This document shows positions 1 through 8,210 of a stretch of 18,973 bases of DNA, piece after piece. The position numbers and the translations under genes are program-made. Numbering within the stretch: position 1 is the stretch's first letter; each line of letters begins with the position of its first letter. The stretch covers positions 1 to 18,973 of the forward strand of contig LVWT01000048.1 in assembly GCA_002083405.1 (NCBI GenBank), written 5' to 3'. The notes beneath the pieces are model-generated. The model was given only the letters and a program-made list of their open reading frames with translations. It was not told where the DNA came from and searched no databases. This stretch comes from Nitrospira sp. SG-bin2 (lineage in GTDB: Bacteria; Nitrospirota; Nitrospiria; Nitrospirales; Nitrospiraceae).

Positions 1-533
1 TAGGGTGGTGTCAACGAAACCGGCAGCAGCTCAGCCTCATAACTTTCTATCTTTTCTTTAGCGAGATCTGCTGCTAGTCCAGCCAGCGACTGTTCAGTTA
101 AATTGTCGAGATCTAATGCTCCATAGGTTGCGAGTTTGAGGCCGACTGGACCCGCCAGCTTGATCAGGAACGCACCTGTTTCTTTCACATGTTTCCAGGC
201 CTTCTTCAGCTTCGGGGAGGGCTTAGTTGCTTCTTCACCCTTTAGCTGTGTGCCCATTTCTCCAATGAAGGAGATCAGGGGATCGGCTGAATAGTCTGAC
301 TCCCAGGCGTTGAAGTACAAGGACTGAATATCGTTGGCAGCGAGATGATGTCGCCACATTTCAAGGAATGTCGTCTTTCCATCTCCCCACCTCGCGTCAA
401 TGCTCAGCACAAATGGAGTGTCTATTCTCTCTAACAGCTGCGTCAGGATGACCGCACTTTCATCTCGGCCCAGCCGATCCAATGCGAAAGGATGGGCAGG
501 GTCGATAGAAAGCTTTTTGGGCCTGATGAGCAT
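1..533 (-). CDS. KAP-family P-loop NTPase, N-terminal part (runs off the window)
   Basis: The minus strand is open from an ATG at 531-533 to the window edge, 177 codons with no stop, so only the N-terminal part is present. Residues 40-55 carry a Walker A loop (DARWGDGKTTFLEMW), followed after about 17 residues by FNAWESDYSADP. That pair is the signature of the KAP NTPase family, whose usual N-terminal form is GxWGxGKSSF then FNAWxxxxxxxP. KAP NTPases are P-loop ATPases, often membrane-associated, and several (such as PifA) act in phage exclusion; the role here is unknown. A stop about 40 bp upstream of the ATG leaves no alternative upstream start, and no clear Shine-Dalgarno sequence is visible. 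The Walker B region and any membrane segments lie outside the window. It points away from the nucleotidyltransferase module and may belong to the same accessory region. Family call is firm; function is not. Confidence 0.8.
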   Translation of the reverse strand, partial: MLIRPKKLSIDPAHPFALDRLGRDESAVILTQLLERIDTPFVLSIDARWGDGKTTFLEMWRHHLAANDIQSLYFNAWESDYSADPLISFIGEMGTQLKGEEATKPSPKLKKAWKHVKETGAFLIKLAGPVGLKLATYGALDLDNLTEQSLAGLAADLAKEKIESYEAELLPVSLTPP

Positions 534-777
534 AAAGAAGTGACTGCTATGGCTGGAGAGAGGGCTCCATTAGTTTGGACAGATGAGGGAAGTGGGACAT
601 TCTACTTTTTCCGAATCAGTGAGGTCCAGCTTAATGTGCTCGTGGGTGGGGGAAAATCGGGATGTCTTGGTTTTTGTATCTTCCAGATGTCTACGAGACT
701 ACAAGGTCGGTGCTGAATTGAAGACAGGTTTAAGCTTCTCGTCCATGCATTCCTCACTATTCGTCTCTCACCGCCCA

Positions 778-963
778 GCTCTGGCGGCCACGGCAAAGTG
801 AAAGAAGTAGCGGTCTAGGGAGAAAGATCGCTGTATCGCATAGTCTGGTCATCCCAGCTGGCCGAGGCGGGATTGGAGGATGCTGATGGTGGCGATGGCG
901 GCGGTTTCGGCTCGTAGAATGTGAAGACGAAGGGTCATGGGTTCGCACCCCACCTGTTCTGTC
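778..963. repeat. Direct repeat, copy A (rsmE 3' end and flank)
   Basis: Two blocks match the region at 1843-2013 in the same orientation and order. Block 1 (778-806) matches 1843-1871, with its last 19 bases identical. Block 2 (851-938) matches 1904-1991 at 82 of 88 positions by eye, and 71 of 73 in its first part; weaker similarity continues to about 963. The spacer between blocks is unrelated and differs in length (44 bp here, about 32 bp in copy B). Block 1 lies beyond the rsmE stop, so the similarity is a true DNA duplication and not merely protein-level conservation. Confidence 0.85.
849..938 (-). pseudogene. Detached 3'-terminal fragment of rsmE
   Basis: Read on the minus strand, this encodes MTLRLHILRAETAAIATI followed by SILQSRLGQLG and a TGA stop. 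It matches the last ~29 residues of the intact RsmE encoded at 1902-2642, with two changes (GP to RL at the fourth and fifth positions shown), and ends at the same codon. Similarity decays upstream of the ATG at 936-938. The LRAETA motif of the RsmE C-terminal knot is intact, but the fragment lacks everything before it, so it cannot be an active methyltransferase. It is best read as a remnant of duplication or integration. Confidence 0.8.
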
Positions 964-988
964 AATCCCTCCGTACTTCCGCTACAAT
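959..988 (+). promoter_or_regulatory. Possible sigma70-type promoter of the nucleotidyltransferase
   Basis: A TACAAT -10 box at 983-988 is preceded by CTGTCA (959-964) with an 18-bp spacer. Initiation would fall at about 995-998, essentially at the GTG start at 998, predicting a leaderless or near-leaderless mRNA. The -35 overlaps the end of repeat copy A. Assignment is by eye. Confidence 0.35.
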
Positions 989-997
989 GACGGCATT

Positions 998-1510
998 GTG
1001 AAACTGGCCAGCTTTGAAGCGATTATTGCCGCACTCAATCGGAATAAGGTTCGCTATCTCATTGTTGGAGGGCTGGCGGTTGCAGCGCATGGTTTTGGAC
1101 GAGTGACGTTTGATGTGGACCTCGTCGTGCAACTTCAACCTGAGAATGTTCAACAGGCCATGCGCGCATTGGAAACCCTGGGATACAAGCCGGTGGCCCC
1201 GGTCTCCGCACAGGATTTCTCAGATCCGAGCATCCGCGCGACGTGGATTCGAGAGAAAAACATGGTGGTGTTTGGCCTGCAAAGTCCGCAACATCCCGAT
1301 ACCCCGGTTGACGTGTTTGTCATGGAGCCGTTCGATTTCAACCGGGAGTTTGAAGCGGCGCTAGTGGGGGAGATCATGCCGGGTGTTCAGGCTCGGTTCG
1401 TGCGACAGGAAACACTTATACGTATGAAAGAGTCTGCCGGTCGAGAAAAGGATCGGGAAGATGTTCGACAACTTCGGTCTCTGTTGGAGCATCCAGATGA
1501 GCATGCATGA
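998..1510 (+). CDS. Nucleotidyltransferase-fold protein (AbiEii/MNT-like)
   Basis: A 170-residue protein from a GTG start. Residues 23-43 carry the nucleotidyltransferase signature: GG (24-25), then HG.GR.T and the metal-binding pair D39/D41 in FDVDLV. A third acidic residue, D105 in PVDVFVM, completes the usual catalytic triad. The C-terminal third is basic and helical (LIRMKESAGREKDREDVRQL), as in AbiEii-like and related minimal nucleotidyltransferases, in which KD.xD follows the core. Such proteins transfer nucleotides to tRNA or protein and frequently act as toxins or antitoxins; the substrate here is unknown. An ATG at 987-989 is out of frame and meets a stop quickly, so GTG at 998 is the start; no good Shine-Dalgarno sequence precedes it, consistent with the -10 box lying just upstream. 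Its end overlaps the start of the next gene, implying co-translation of a two-gene module. Confidence 0.8.
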   Translation: MKLASFEAIIAALNRNKVRYLIVGGLAVAAHGFGRVTFDVDLVVQLQPENVQQAMRALETLGYKPVAPVSAQDFSDPSIRATWIREKNMVVFGLQSPQHPDTPVDVFVMEPFDFNREFEAALVGEIMPGVQARFVRQETLIRMKESAGREKDREDVRQLRSLLEHPDEHA

Positions 1511-1775
1511 TAGGCAGCCGGATGACCTATCCGGTTCCAACGGATGGCGCGAACATGAGATTTCGCAATTGCGTCAATTCCGTGCGCTTTCGCTTCGCGA
1601 GAAAATGGAGGCGGTACAGGGGATGGCGGATGTCGTGCGGCGCTTCCAACAGATGCGGCGTGAAGGAGCTTTCCACTTCGATCCGCGGGCATATGAACCA
1701 CGAGAGGGGCACGAGACCGAGGTCGTCAGGGAGGCGCTACCACAGTACCGGGCGGATTCTGCGGCCGATGAGTAG
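1497..1775 (+). CDS. Small partner protein of the nucleotidyltransferase (putative TA component)
   Basis: A 92-residue charged, mostly helical protein with no membrane segment or cysteines. The ATG at 1497 is chosen because GGAG at 1486-1489 sits 7 bases upstream and because it overlaps the nucleotidyltransferase stop (1508-1510); the open frame extends upstream to 1461, but that start lies deep within the other gene with no ribosome site. The N-terminal half has the pattern W..HE..QLR.F..LSLREKMEAV followed by MADVVRRFQQMR. From memory, similar W..HE..Q.R proteins of about 80-100 residues often follow minimal nucleotidyltransferase genes. That context suggests an antitoxin or chaperone-like partner, though which protein would be the toxin cannot be told from sequence. 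A solitary regulator or adaptor is the alternative. Confidence 0.7.
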   Translation: MSMHDRQPDDLSGSNGWREHEISQLRQFRALSLREKMEAVQGMADVVRRFQQMRREGAFHFDPRAYEPREGHETEVVREALPQYRADSAADE

Positions 1776-1842
1776 GCTGCATCGCCTCCATTGGGATTTG
1801 GTTTTGCTTTGTGCATGCTCCGTCATGCCCGATTATCACTCG

Positions 1843-2013
1843 GCTCTGACCTCCACGGCAAAGTGAAAGAACTGGCAGCCGATTCATGCCGTCGGACGCA
1901 TTTATCCCAGCTGGCCGAGGCGGGATTGGAGAATGCTGATGGTGGCGATGGCGGCTGTTTCGGCTCGTAGAATGTGTGGACCAAGGGTCAGTTGTTCGAT
2001 ACCAGCCTGTTCG
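1843..2013. repeat. Direct repeat, copy B (native rsmE 3' end)
   Basis: This is the right-hand partner of copy A. It comprises the intact rsmE stop and last ~35 codons (1902-2013) plus a 29-bp downstream block (1843-1871). Copy A and copy B start about 1065 bp apart and enclose exactly the two-gene nucleotidyltransferase module. Copy B is taken as the original because it is continuous with full-length rsmE. Confidence 0.85.
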
Positions 2014-2642
2014 GCCATTCGCACTTCTTCCTTGCTCCAGCCTCCCTCCGGCCCGATCAATATGAGCACTGAGCCGGTCGCGTCTTGCGGTAGTTCGATT
2101 GTTCGCAAACTCTTCCCTTCCAGCCGCTCGGCAAGCATGAGTGTTACAGTGCCAGTCGCGCAGTTTCTCAGAAGTGTTGCAAGGGATTGCGGCGGAGCGA
2201 TTGTCGGCAAGTGCCACTGCTCGGACTGCTGCGCTGCTTCCAGGGCGATGCGGTGCCATCGGGCGATCTGCGAGTCGATACGATCGGCTTTGAGCTGTAC
2301 CACACTGTGCCTGCTTTGAACCGGTACGAGTTCATCCACACCCAGCTCAGTAGCTTTCTGAATCACCCAGTCCATCTTTTCGCCCTTGAGCAGGGATTGG
2401 CCGAGGATCAGCCGGGGTGTCTGGCGCGATGGTTCCTGGACCGTATCGAGAATGCGTCCGGTGATGGCCTGTTTGGACACGTCAGTGATTTCGGCGCGGT
2501 ATCGGTGGCTCGCCCCGTCGTTAAACAGAAGGATTTCGCCGACGGCGATGCGGAGGCTATCCCGGAGATGGTTCAGCAGGTCGCCGGTAATTGATATGGT
2601 CGGTGACGCGATGCACTCAGAGGGTACAAAAAAGACAGGCAT
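1902..2642 (-). CDS. rsmE: 16S rRNA (uracil-1498-N3)-methyltransferase RsmE
   Basis: A 246-residue SPOUT-class methyltransferase, the usual length for RsmE, which methylates N3 of U1498 in 16S rRNA of the 30S subunit using S-adenosylmethionine. The C-terminal trefoil knot is clear: LIGPEGGWSKEE (196-207) and LGPHILRAETAAIATI (220-235) bind SAM. GQSLLKGEKMDWVIQKATELGV (81-102) is the conserved central motif, and the N-terminal PUA-like RNA-binding domain covers about 1-70. It follows dnaJ by 38 bp and is probably co-transcribed with it; dnaJ-rsmE adjacency recurs in many bacteria. Its 3' end is duplicated about 1 kb downstream (copy A). No strong Shine-Dalgarno sequence precedes the ATG at 2640-2642. 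Confidence 0.95.
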   Translation of the reverse strand: MPVFFVPSECIASPTISITGDLLNHLRDSLRIAVGEILLFNDGASHRYRAEITDVSKQAITGRILDTVQEPSRQTPRLILGQSLLKGEKMDWVIQKATELGVDELVPVQSRHSVVQLKADRIDSQIARWHRIALEAAQQSEQWHLPTIAPPQSLATLLRNCATGTVTLMLAERLEGKSLRTIELPQDATGSVLILIGPEGGWSKEEVRMAEQAGIEQLTLGPHILRAETAAIATISILQSRLGQLG

Positions 2643-2680
2643 GGGGAACTCTGGGGATCCGGGTATGGATAGGCCGCGGT

Positions 2681-3799
2681 CTACTCGAAAAACGTCTTCA
2701 TTTTGTCGAAGAAGCCATCGCCGTCCGCTTCCATCGACATGCCGCCTTCCTTGGCGAACTCCGCGAGCAGCTCTTTTTGTCTGGCGGTCAATTTGGTGGG
2801 GATTTGTATTTTGATCGTGTACAGTTGATCGCCGGTTGCTCCACCTTTGAGGCTGGGAATGCCGAGTCCCTTGATCTTGAGCACCTTGTCCTGCTGGGTT
2901 CCCGCTGGGACCTTGATGACGGTATCGCCTTTGAGCGTCGGAACCTCCACTTTTCCGCCGAGCACGGCCGTCACGAGATTGATCGGTACGTCACACAGGA
3001 TGTCGAGGCCTTTCCGCTGAAAAATAGGATGGGGCTTGACGGTGATCGCCACATACAGGTCTCCGGGAGGACCAGAATTGGCGCCGTGCTCGCCTTCATT
3101 GGACAGCCTGAGCCGCATGCCGGTTTCGATGCCGGCAGGAATGTGGACGGCGATCGTCCGCTCTTTATAGACGCGCTGGCGGCCTTGGCAGACCGGACAG
3201 GGTTCCGTCACGATTTGTCCGGCGCCGTTACATTGGCCGCAGGGCCGGCTGACACTGAAAAATCCTTGTTGGAAACGAAGCTGTCCCGCGCCTTTGCAGC
3301 TGGGGCAGGTTCTGATGGATGATGCCGATTTGGCTCCGGTGCCGTTGCAGTCGACACAGCCTTCCCAGCGGGGAATCTTGAGCTTCGCCTCTTTGCCGTA
3401 GACGGCTTCTTCGAAGGACAACTCGAGATTGTATTGAAGGTCGCTTCCCCGTTCGGTGCGGCCGCCTCCACGGGACTGTCCGAAGAAATCTTCGAAGATG
3501 TCGTTGAAGACATCGCCAAACCCGCCGCGGTTGAAATCGAATCCGTCGAAGCCGCCGGCACCCTGTTGTCCTCCGGCATGTCCGAACATGTCGTACCGCT
3601 TCCGTCTATCCTGGTCGCTGAGGGTTTCGTAGGCTTCGTTGATTTCTTTGAACTTCTCTTCGGCGGATTTTTTCTGGTGGTCGCCGGTGTGCAAGTCAGG
3701 GTGGTGCTGGCGGGCCATCTTCCGATAGGCCTTCTTGAGTTCGTCGTCGGATGCGGTTTTCTCGACGCCGAGGATATCGTAGTAATCGCGTTTGCTCAC
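2681..3799 (-). CDS. dnaJ: Chaperone protein DnaJ (Hsp40)
   Basis: A 372-residue canonical type I J-protein that delivers unfolded clients to DnaK and stimulates its ATPase. The J domain (about 4-70) has HPD in RQHHPDLH. A Gly/Phe-rich linker with repeated GGF and FGDVF blocks follows. The zinc domain has four Cys pairs: CVDCNGTG, CPSCKGAG, CGQCNGAG and CPVCQGRQ; the last departs from CxxCxGxG at its final residue but keeps both cysteines. The C-terminal client-binding domains and dimerisation end follow. The start is a GTG (3797-3799), SKRDYYDILGV being the expected N-terminus. It is separated from dnaK by 82 bp containing a strong hairpin, so its expression may be set below that of dnaK. 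Only a weak, distant Shine-Dalgarno-like GAG precedes the GTG, consistent with low translation. Confidence 0.97.
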   Translation of the reverse strand: MSKRDYYDILGVEKTASDDELKKAYRKMARQHHPDLHTGDHQKKSAEEKFKEINEAYETLSDQDRRKRYDMFGHAGGQQGAGGFDGFDFNRGGFGDVFNDIFEDFFGQSRGGGRTERGSDLQYNLELSFEEAVYGKEAKLKIPRWEGCVDCNGTGAKSASSIRTCPSCKGAGQLRFQQGFFSVSRPCGQCNGAGQIVTEPCPVCQGRQRVYKERTIAVHIPAGIETGMRLRLSNEGEHGANSGPPGDLYVAITVKPHPIFQRKGLDILCDVPINLVTAVLGGKVEVPTLKGDTVIKVPAGTQQDKVLKIKGLGIPSLKGGATGDQLYTIKIQIPTKLTARQKELLAEFAKEGGMSMEADGDGFFDKMKTFFE

Positions 3800-3822
3800 G
3801 GATATCAGTACTCACGTTCTAC

Positions 3823-3866
3823 AGAGAGGCCGAGGTGTCGCATCATCGACGCGCCTCGGCCTTTCT
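3823..3866 (-). promoter_or_regulatory. Hairpin between dnaK and dnaJ
   Basis: AGGCCGAGG at 3827-3835 pairs perfectly with CCTCGGCCT at 3854-3862. Four further pairs outward (3823-3826 with 3863-3866, one G-T wobble) give a 13-bp stem, and an inner GTCG/CGAC pair (3837-3840 with 3847-3850) closes a six-base loop. Read in the dnaK-to-dnaJ direction the stem is not followed by a T run, so it is not a classical terminator; an mRNA processing, stability or attenuation element fits better. On the opposite strand a short CTTTCT follows the stem, but no gene there needs a terminator. Confidence 0.65.
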
Positions 3867-3881
3867 GAGACGTATTGTAGG

Positions 3882-5807
<1,926 letters not shown>

Positions 5808-5842
5808 TGGTAGACTCCTTCCTTCCCGATAGCGACGATCTG

Positions 5843-6454
5843 TTAGTGCGTAGTTGAATCATGTCCGTCTGTCTGTGCCGGTCCGGCCGAGACACTGACC
5901 ATGGCAGCCCGGAGAATACGATCATGCAGCCGGTAGCCTTTTTGAAACTCGTCGATCACATGATCGCGCGGTACTGTGTCGGACGGCAGATGCGAGACTG
6001 CTTGGTGCGTGGCAGGGTCGAATGCCTGGCCGATCGTTTCCACTGCCTGAACGCCGAATTTTGCGAGAGAGTTCGACAATTGCTTTAGGGTTAGGTCGAC
6101 GCCCTGGACCACGGCTGAGCTACCTCCCTTGTCGTCACGTGCAGCCTTAATTGCCCGCTCCAGGTTGTCGACGACCGGCAATAACTCCTTCAGCAACTGT
6201 TCATTGCCGAATTTGATTTGATCTCGCTGATCGCGCTGAGCCATCCGCTTGTAATTCTCAAACTCCGCAGCCAATCGCAGATATTTATCGTTGAACGCCT
6301 TCGCTTCCTCTGCTTTTGCGGCGAGTGCCTGTTGTGTCTCTATAAGAATGGGGTCTGCAGTGGTTGCGCCCGGCTCGCTTGTTTCAGAGGCGCCATTGCC
6401 TAAACCATCGATTGTATTCACTGTTTCCTCTGAATTGTCTTGTTCTTGGTTCAT
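5843..6454 (-). CDS. grpE: Nucleotide exchange factor GrpE
   Basis: A 203-residue GrpE. The N-terminal ~45 residues are acidic and disordered (EQDNSEETVN and onwards). A long coiled coil (about 45-105) contains YLRLAAEFENYKRMAQRD, the core family motif. The C-terminal beta domain carries the usual FDPATHQAVSH and a YRLHDRILRAAMVSVS end. GrpE dimers release ADP from DnaK. It heads the grpE-dnaK-dnaJ-rsmE run, 94 bp after coaX, the widest gap in the minus-strand block apart from the valS promoter region, and a promoter-like pair lies there. No hrcA repressor gene accompanies it, unlike the common hrcA-grpE-dnaK-dnaJ order. Confidence 0.97.
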   Translation of the reverse strand: MNQEQDNSEETVNTIDGLGNGASETSEPGATTADPILIETQQALAAKAEEAKAFNDKYLRLAAEFENYKRMAQRDQRDQIKFGNEQLLKELLPVVDNLERAIKAARDDKGGSSAVVQGVDLTLKQLSNSLAKFGVQAVETIGQAFDPATHQAVSHLPSDTVPRDHVIDEFQKGYRLHDRILRAAMVSVSAGPAQTDGHDSTTH

Positions 6455-6475
6455 GTCGATACCTATACAGGGCAG

Positions 6476-6503
6476 CAGATATCCATAGGAGATCGGAAGT
6501 CAA
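6476..6503 (-). promoter_or_regulatory. Possible promoter of grpE-dnaK-dnaJ-rsmE
   Basis: On the minus strand TTGACT (6498-6503) is followed after 16 bp by TATCTG (6476-6481), about 22 bp before the grpE ATG. The -35 is good and the -10 moderate. No CIRCE inverted repeat (TTAGCACTC/GAGTGCTAA) and no clear sigma32 CCCCAT-type box was seen in this gap, so heat regulation is not explained by these bases. Confidence 0.35.
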
Positions 6504-6548
6504 CAGGAGGAGGAAGAAATGTCCTGGAAAATAGTCTGATGAAGTGAG

Positions 6549-7340
6549 TTACCGGGAGTCAGAGCCTGAGGGTGTGTCACACGCGCGCCGGAAGAGAAAT
6601 TCGAGCCCCTCTAAGGTCAGCAAGGGTTCCACTTTGCGAATGGACGATGTTTCCGGAGCAACCACCGAGGCTAACCCTCCTGTTGCAATTACATAGAAGG
6701 GGCGGCCCAGCTCCTGCTCCATTCGCCGGACAAGGGCGTCTACGAGTCCGGCGTAGCCGAAGAGGAGGCCGGATTGGATGCTTCCGGCTGTATCGGTTCC
6801 AATGACGGTTTTTGGGCGGGCCAGCTCAACCTTGCTCAATTTGGCTGCGCGGGCGAACAACGCCTCGGCTGAGATGCCGAGGCCTGGCGCAATGACTCCA
6901 CCCAGATATTCGCCGGCGTGAGTCACCGCGCAAAAAGTCGTGGCCGTACCGAAATCGACGATGATGAGGTCTCGCTGGAATTTATGATGTGCGGCGGATG
7001 CGTTGACGATGCGATCGCTCCCGATTTCTTTGGGGTTCTGGTATCGGAGCGTCAGTCCTGTATCCATGTCCGAGGAGACGATGAGCGGCGTGCAGGCGAA
7101 GTAGGTGCCGATCATCGATTCGAACGTTCCCGTAAGGGCGGGAACGACACTGGAAATAATGGCGCCGGTAATCTGCTCCGCGGTGCGTCCGCTTCGAACG
7201 AGCAAGTTGGTACAGAGAATACCGTACTCATCGGCAGTGGTTTTGGGATCGGTGGCTAATCGCCAATGGGCCAGGAGGGTCCTGCCTTGAAAGATCCCCC
7301 AGACGACGTTGGTATTGCCGATGTCGATAGCCAGCAGCAT
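6549..7340 (-). CDS. coaX: Type III pantothenate kinase CoaX
   Basis: A 263-residue ASKHA-fold kinase that phosphorylates pantothenate, the first step of coenzyme A synthesis; the type III form is not inhibited by CoA. The phosphate-1 motif is LLAIDIGNTNVVWGIF (2-17) with D6 and N9/N11. The pantothenate-binding GSDR is at 107-110, and the phosphate-2 motif VDFGTATTF (128-136) carries the catalytic D129. GGVIAPGL (147-154) and the adenosine motif ATGGLASVVAP near the C-terminus complete the family pattern. It lies 33 bp after birA. The open frame ends shortly after LEFLFRRACDTP, normal for the family. Some older annotations mislabel such genes as Baf regulators. Confidence 0.95.
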   Translation of the reverse strand: MLLAIDIGNTNVVWGIFQGRTLLAHWRLATDPKTTADEYGILCTNLLVRSGRTAEQITGAIISSVVPALTGTFESMIGTYFACTPLIVSSDMDTGLTLRYQNPKEIGSDRIVNASAAHHKFQRDLIIVDFGTATTFCAVTHAGEYLGGVIAPGLGISAEALFARAAKLSKVELARPKTVIGTDTAGSIQSGLLFGYAGLVDALVRRMEQELGRPFYVIATGGLASVVAPETSSIRKVEPLLTLEGLEFLFRRACDTPSGSDSR

Positions 7341-7373
7341 GGAGGTATTCTACCTGGCCGGCGGAAGATTTCG

Positions 7374-8207
7374 CTACTCTTTGAGGTGAATCACATCGGC
7401 TGCGCGAATGCCGATGAGCGGCGGCGTTGTCGGAGACGATAGAACGGGCCGGATTTGCAGGGTGCCGTCGGTGGAGATGGATTCAGCCGTGCCGAGCAGC
7501 TCCTGCTCAGGCCCCATGAGTGCACGCACGCGTCTGCCGAGTGTGCTGCAGCGAGCAGTATAGGCCCGGCGCAACCGTTCGGATCCGTGGGAGCGCAGCT
7601 CATTCAAGCCCTGTTCAAGTTCGAATAACAGCTGCGCAATGAGCCGGTTTCTGTCGATTGGATGCCGCGCAACCTCGAATAACGAGGTTGCGATCGGGCG
7701 CAGTTCGTCGGGGAACGATTCGTGAGGCATATTCACATTGAGGCCGATTCCGATCACGACGGTCGGGTCTGTGGCTGAGACATGAGAACTCTCACAGAGA
7801 ATGCCGCCGACTTTCCGTTCATGCAACAGCAGGTCGTTCGGCCACTTTAAGGAGAGCGACAGCGACGTTACAGTTTGGACTGCTTCCGCCATCGCGAGGG
7901 CGCTGGTCAGAGGGACCCATGACAGCCATTCAGCCAGCGCACACCCCGGTCCGATTCCACGGACAACGACAGAACAATAGATGTTTGTACCGGGAGGAGA
8001 GTGCCAGGTGCGTGTTCGCCGGCCTTTTCCAGCCGATTGGCTTTCGGCTACAACGACGGTTCCGTGGGCGGTGCCTGCGTGGGCCAGCGCCAAGGCTTCG
8101 GAATTGGTCGAGGGGAGTTCCTGATGCAAGTAGAGGCACTGTCCCAGCGCCGTGGTCGCCAATGTGCTACGAATATTATCGAGTGTGAGCGGAGCAGAGA
8201 GCGGCAT
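7374..8207 (-). CDS. birA: Biotin--[acetyl-CoA-carboxylase] ligase (monofunctional BirA)
   Basis: A 277-residue biotin protein ligase that makes biotinyl-AMP and transfers biotin to a lysine on the biotin carboxyl carrier protein. The biotinyl-AMP loop is AGKGRRTRTWHSPPG (59-73), a variant of GRGRRGRxWxSPxG. SLKWPNDLL (119-127) and KVGGIL (132-137) form the active site, and GIGLNVN follows. There is no N-terminal winged-helix domain, so it cannot repress a biotin operon as E. coli BirA does. The C-terminal SH3-like domain is present (RVRALMGPEQELLGTAESI). The gene begins 3 bp after nadC ends, indicating co-transcription and probable coupling. Confidence 0.93.
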   Translation of the reverse strand: MPLSAPLTLDNIRSTLATTALGQCLYLHQELPSTNSEALALAHAGTAHGTVVVAESQSAGKGRRTRTWHSPPGTNIYCSVVVRGIGPGCALAEWLSWVPLTSALAMAEAVQTVTSLSLSLKWPNDLLLHERKVGGILCESSHVSATDPTVVIGIGLNVNMPHESFPDELRPIATSLFEVARHPIDRNRLIAQLLFELEQGLNELRSHGSERLRRAYTARCSTLGRRVRALMGPEQELLGTAESISTDGTLQIRPVLSSPTTPPLIGIRAADVIHLKE

Positions 8208-8210
8208 GGA

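Larger units (their letters stand above)
534..997. other. 464-bp gene-free stretch holding a rsmE 3'-end copy
   Basis: This lies between the divergent KAP NTPase and nucleotidyltransferase genes. The left part (534-777) shows no convincing gene; its short open frames lack supporting start signals or recognisable motifs. The right part (778-963) is a copy of the rsmE 3' end and its downstream flank, described separately. A plausible promoter for the nucleotidyltransferase sits at the right end. Confidence 0.6.

Noticed and set aside
757..948. Minus-strand open frame (and its counterpart within 1726-2259) rich in His/Arg/Pro
   Set aside because: Both are off-frame readings of the rsmE 3' end repeat; their similarity to each other follows from the DNA duplication.
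936..955. GGGTTCGCACCCC resembling a tRNA T-arm end
   Set aside because: It lies within the decayed continuation of the rsmE 3' copy, and no acceptor stem, anticodon arm or D arm fits around it.
1461..1496. Longer N-terminus of the nucleotidyltransferase partner
   Set aside because: The upstream ATG has no suitable ribosome site and would overlap the other gene by about 50 bp; ATG 1497 has GGAG at the right spacing.
3823..3866. Rho-independent terminator between dnaK and dnaJ
   Set aside because: The stem is strong but is not followed by a T run in the direction of transcription, so it is listed as a regulatory hairpin instead.
6455..6548. CIRCE-like operator before grpE
   Set aside because: No TTAGCACTC/GAGTGCTAA inverted repeat or close variant is present.
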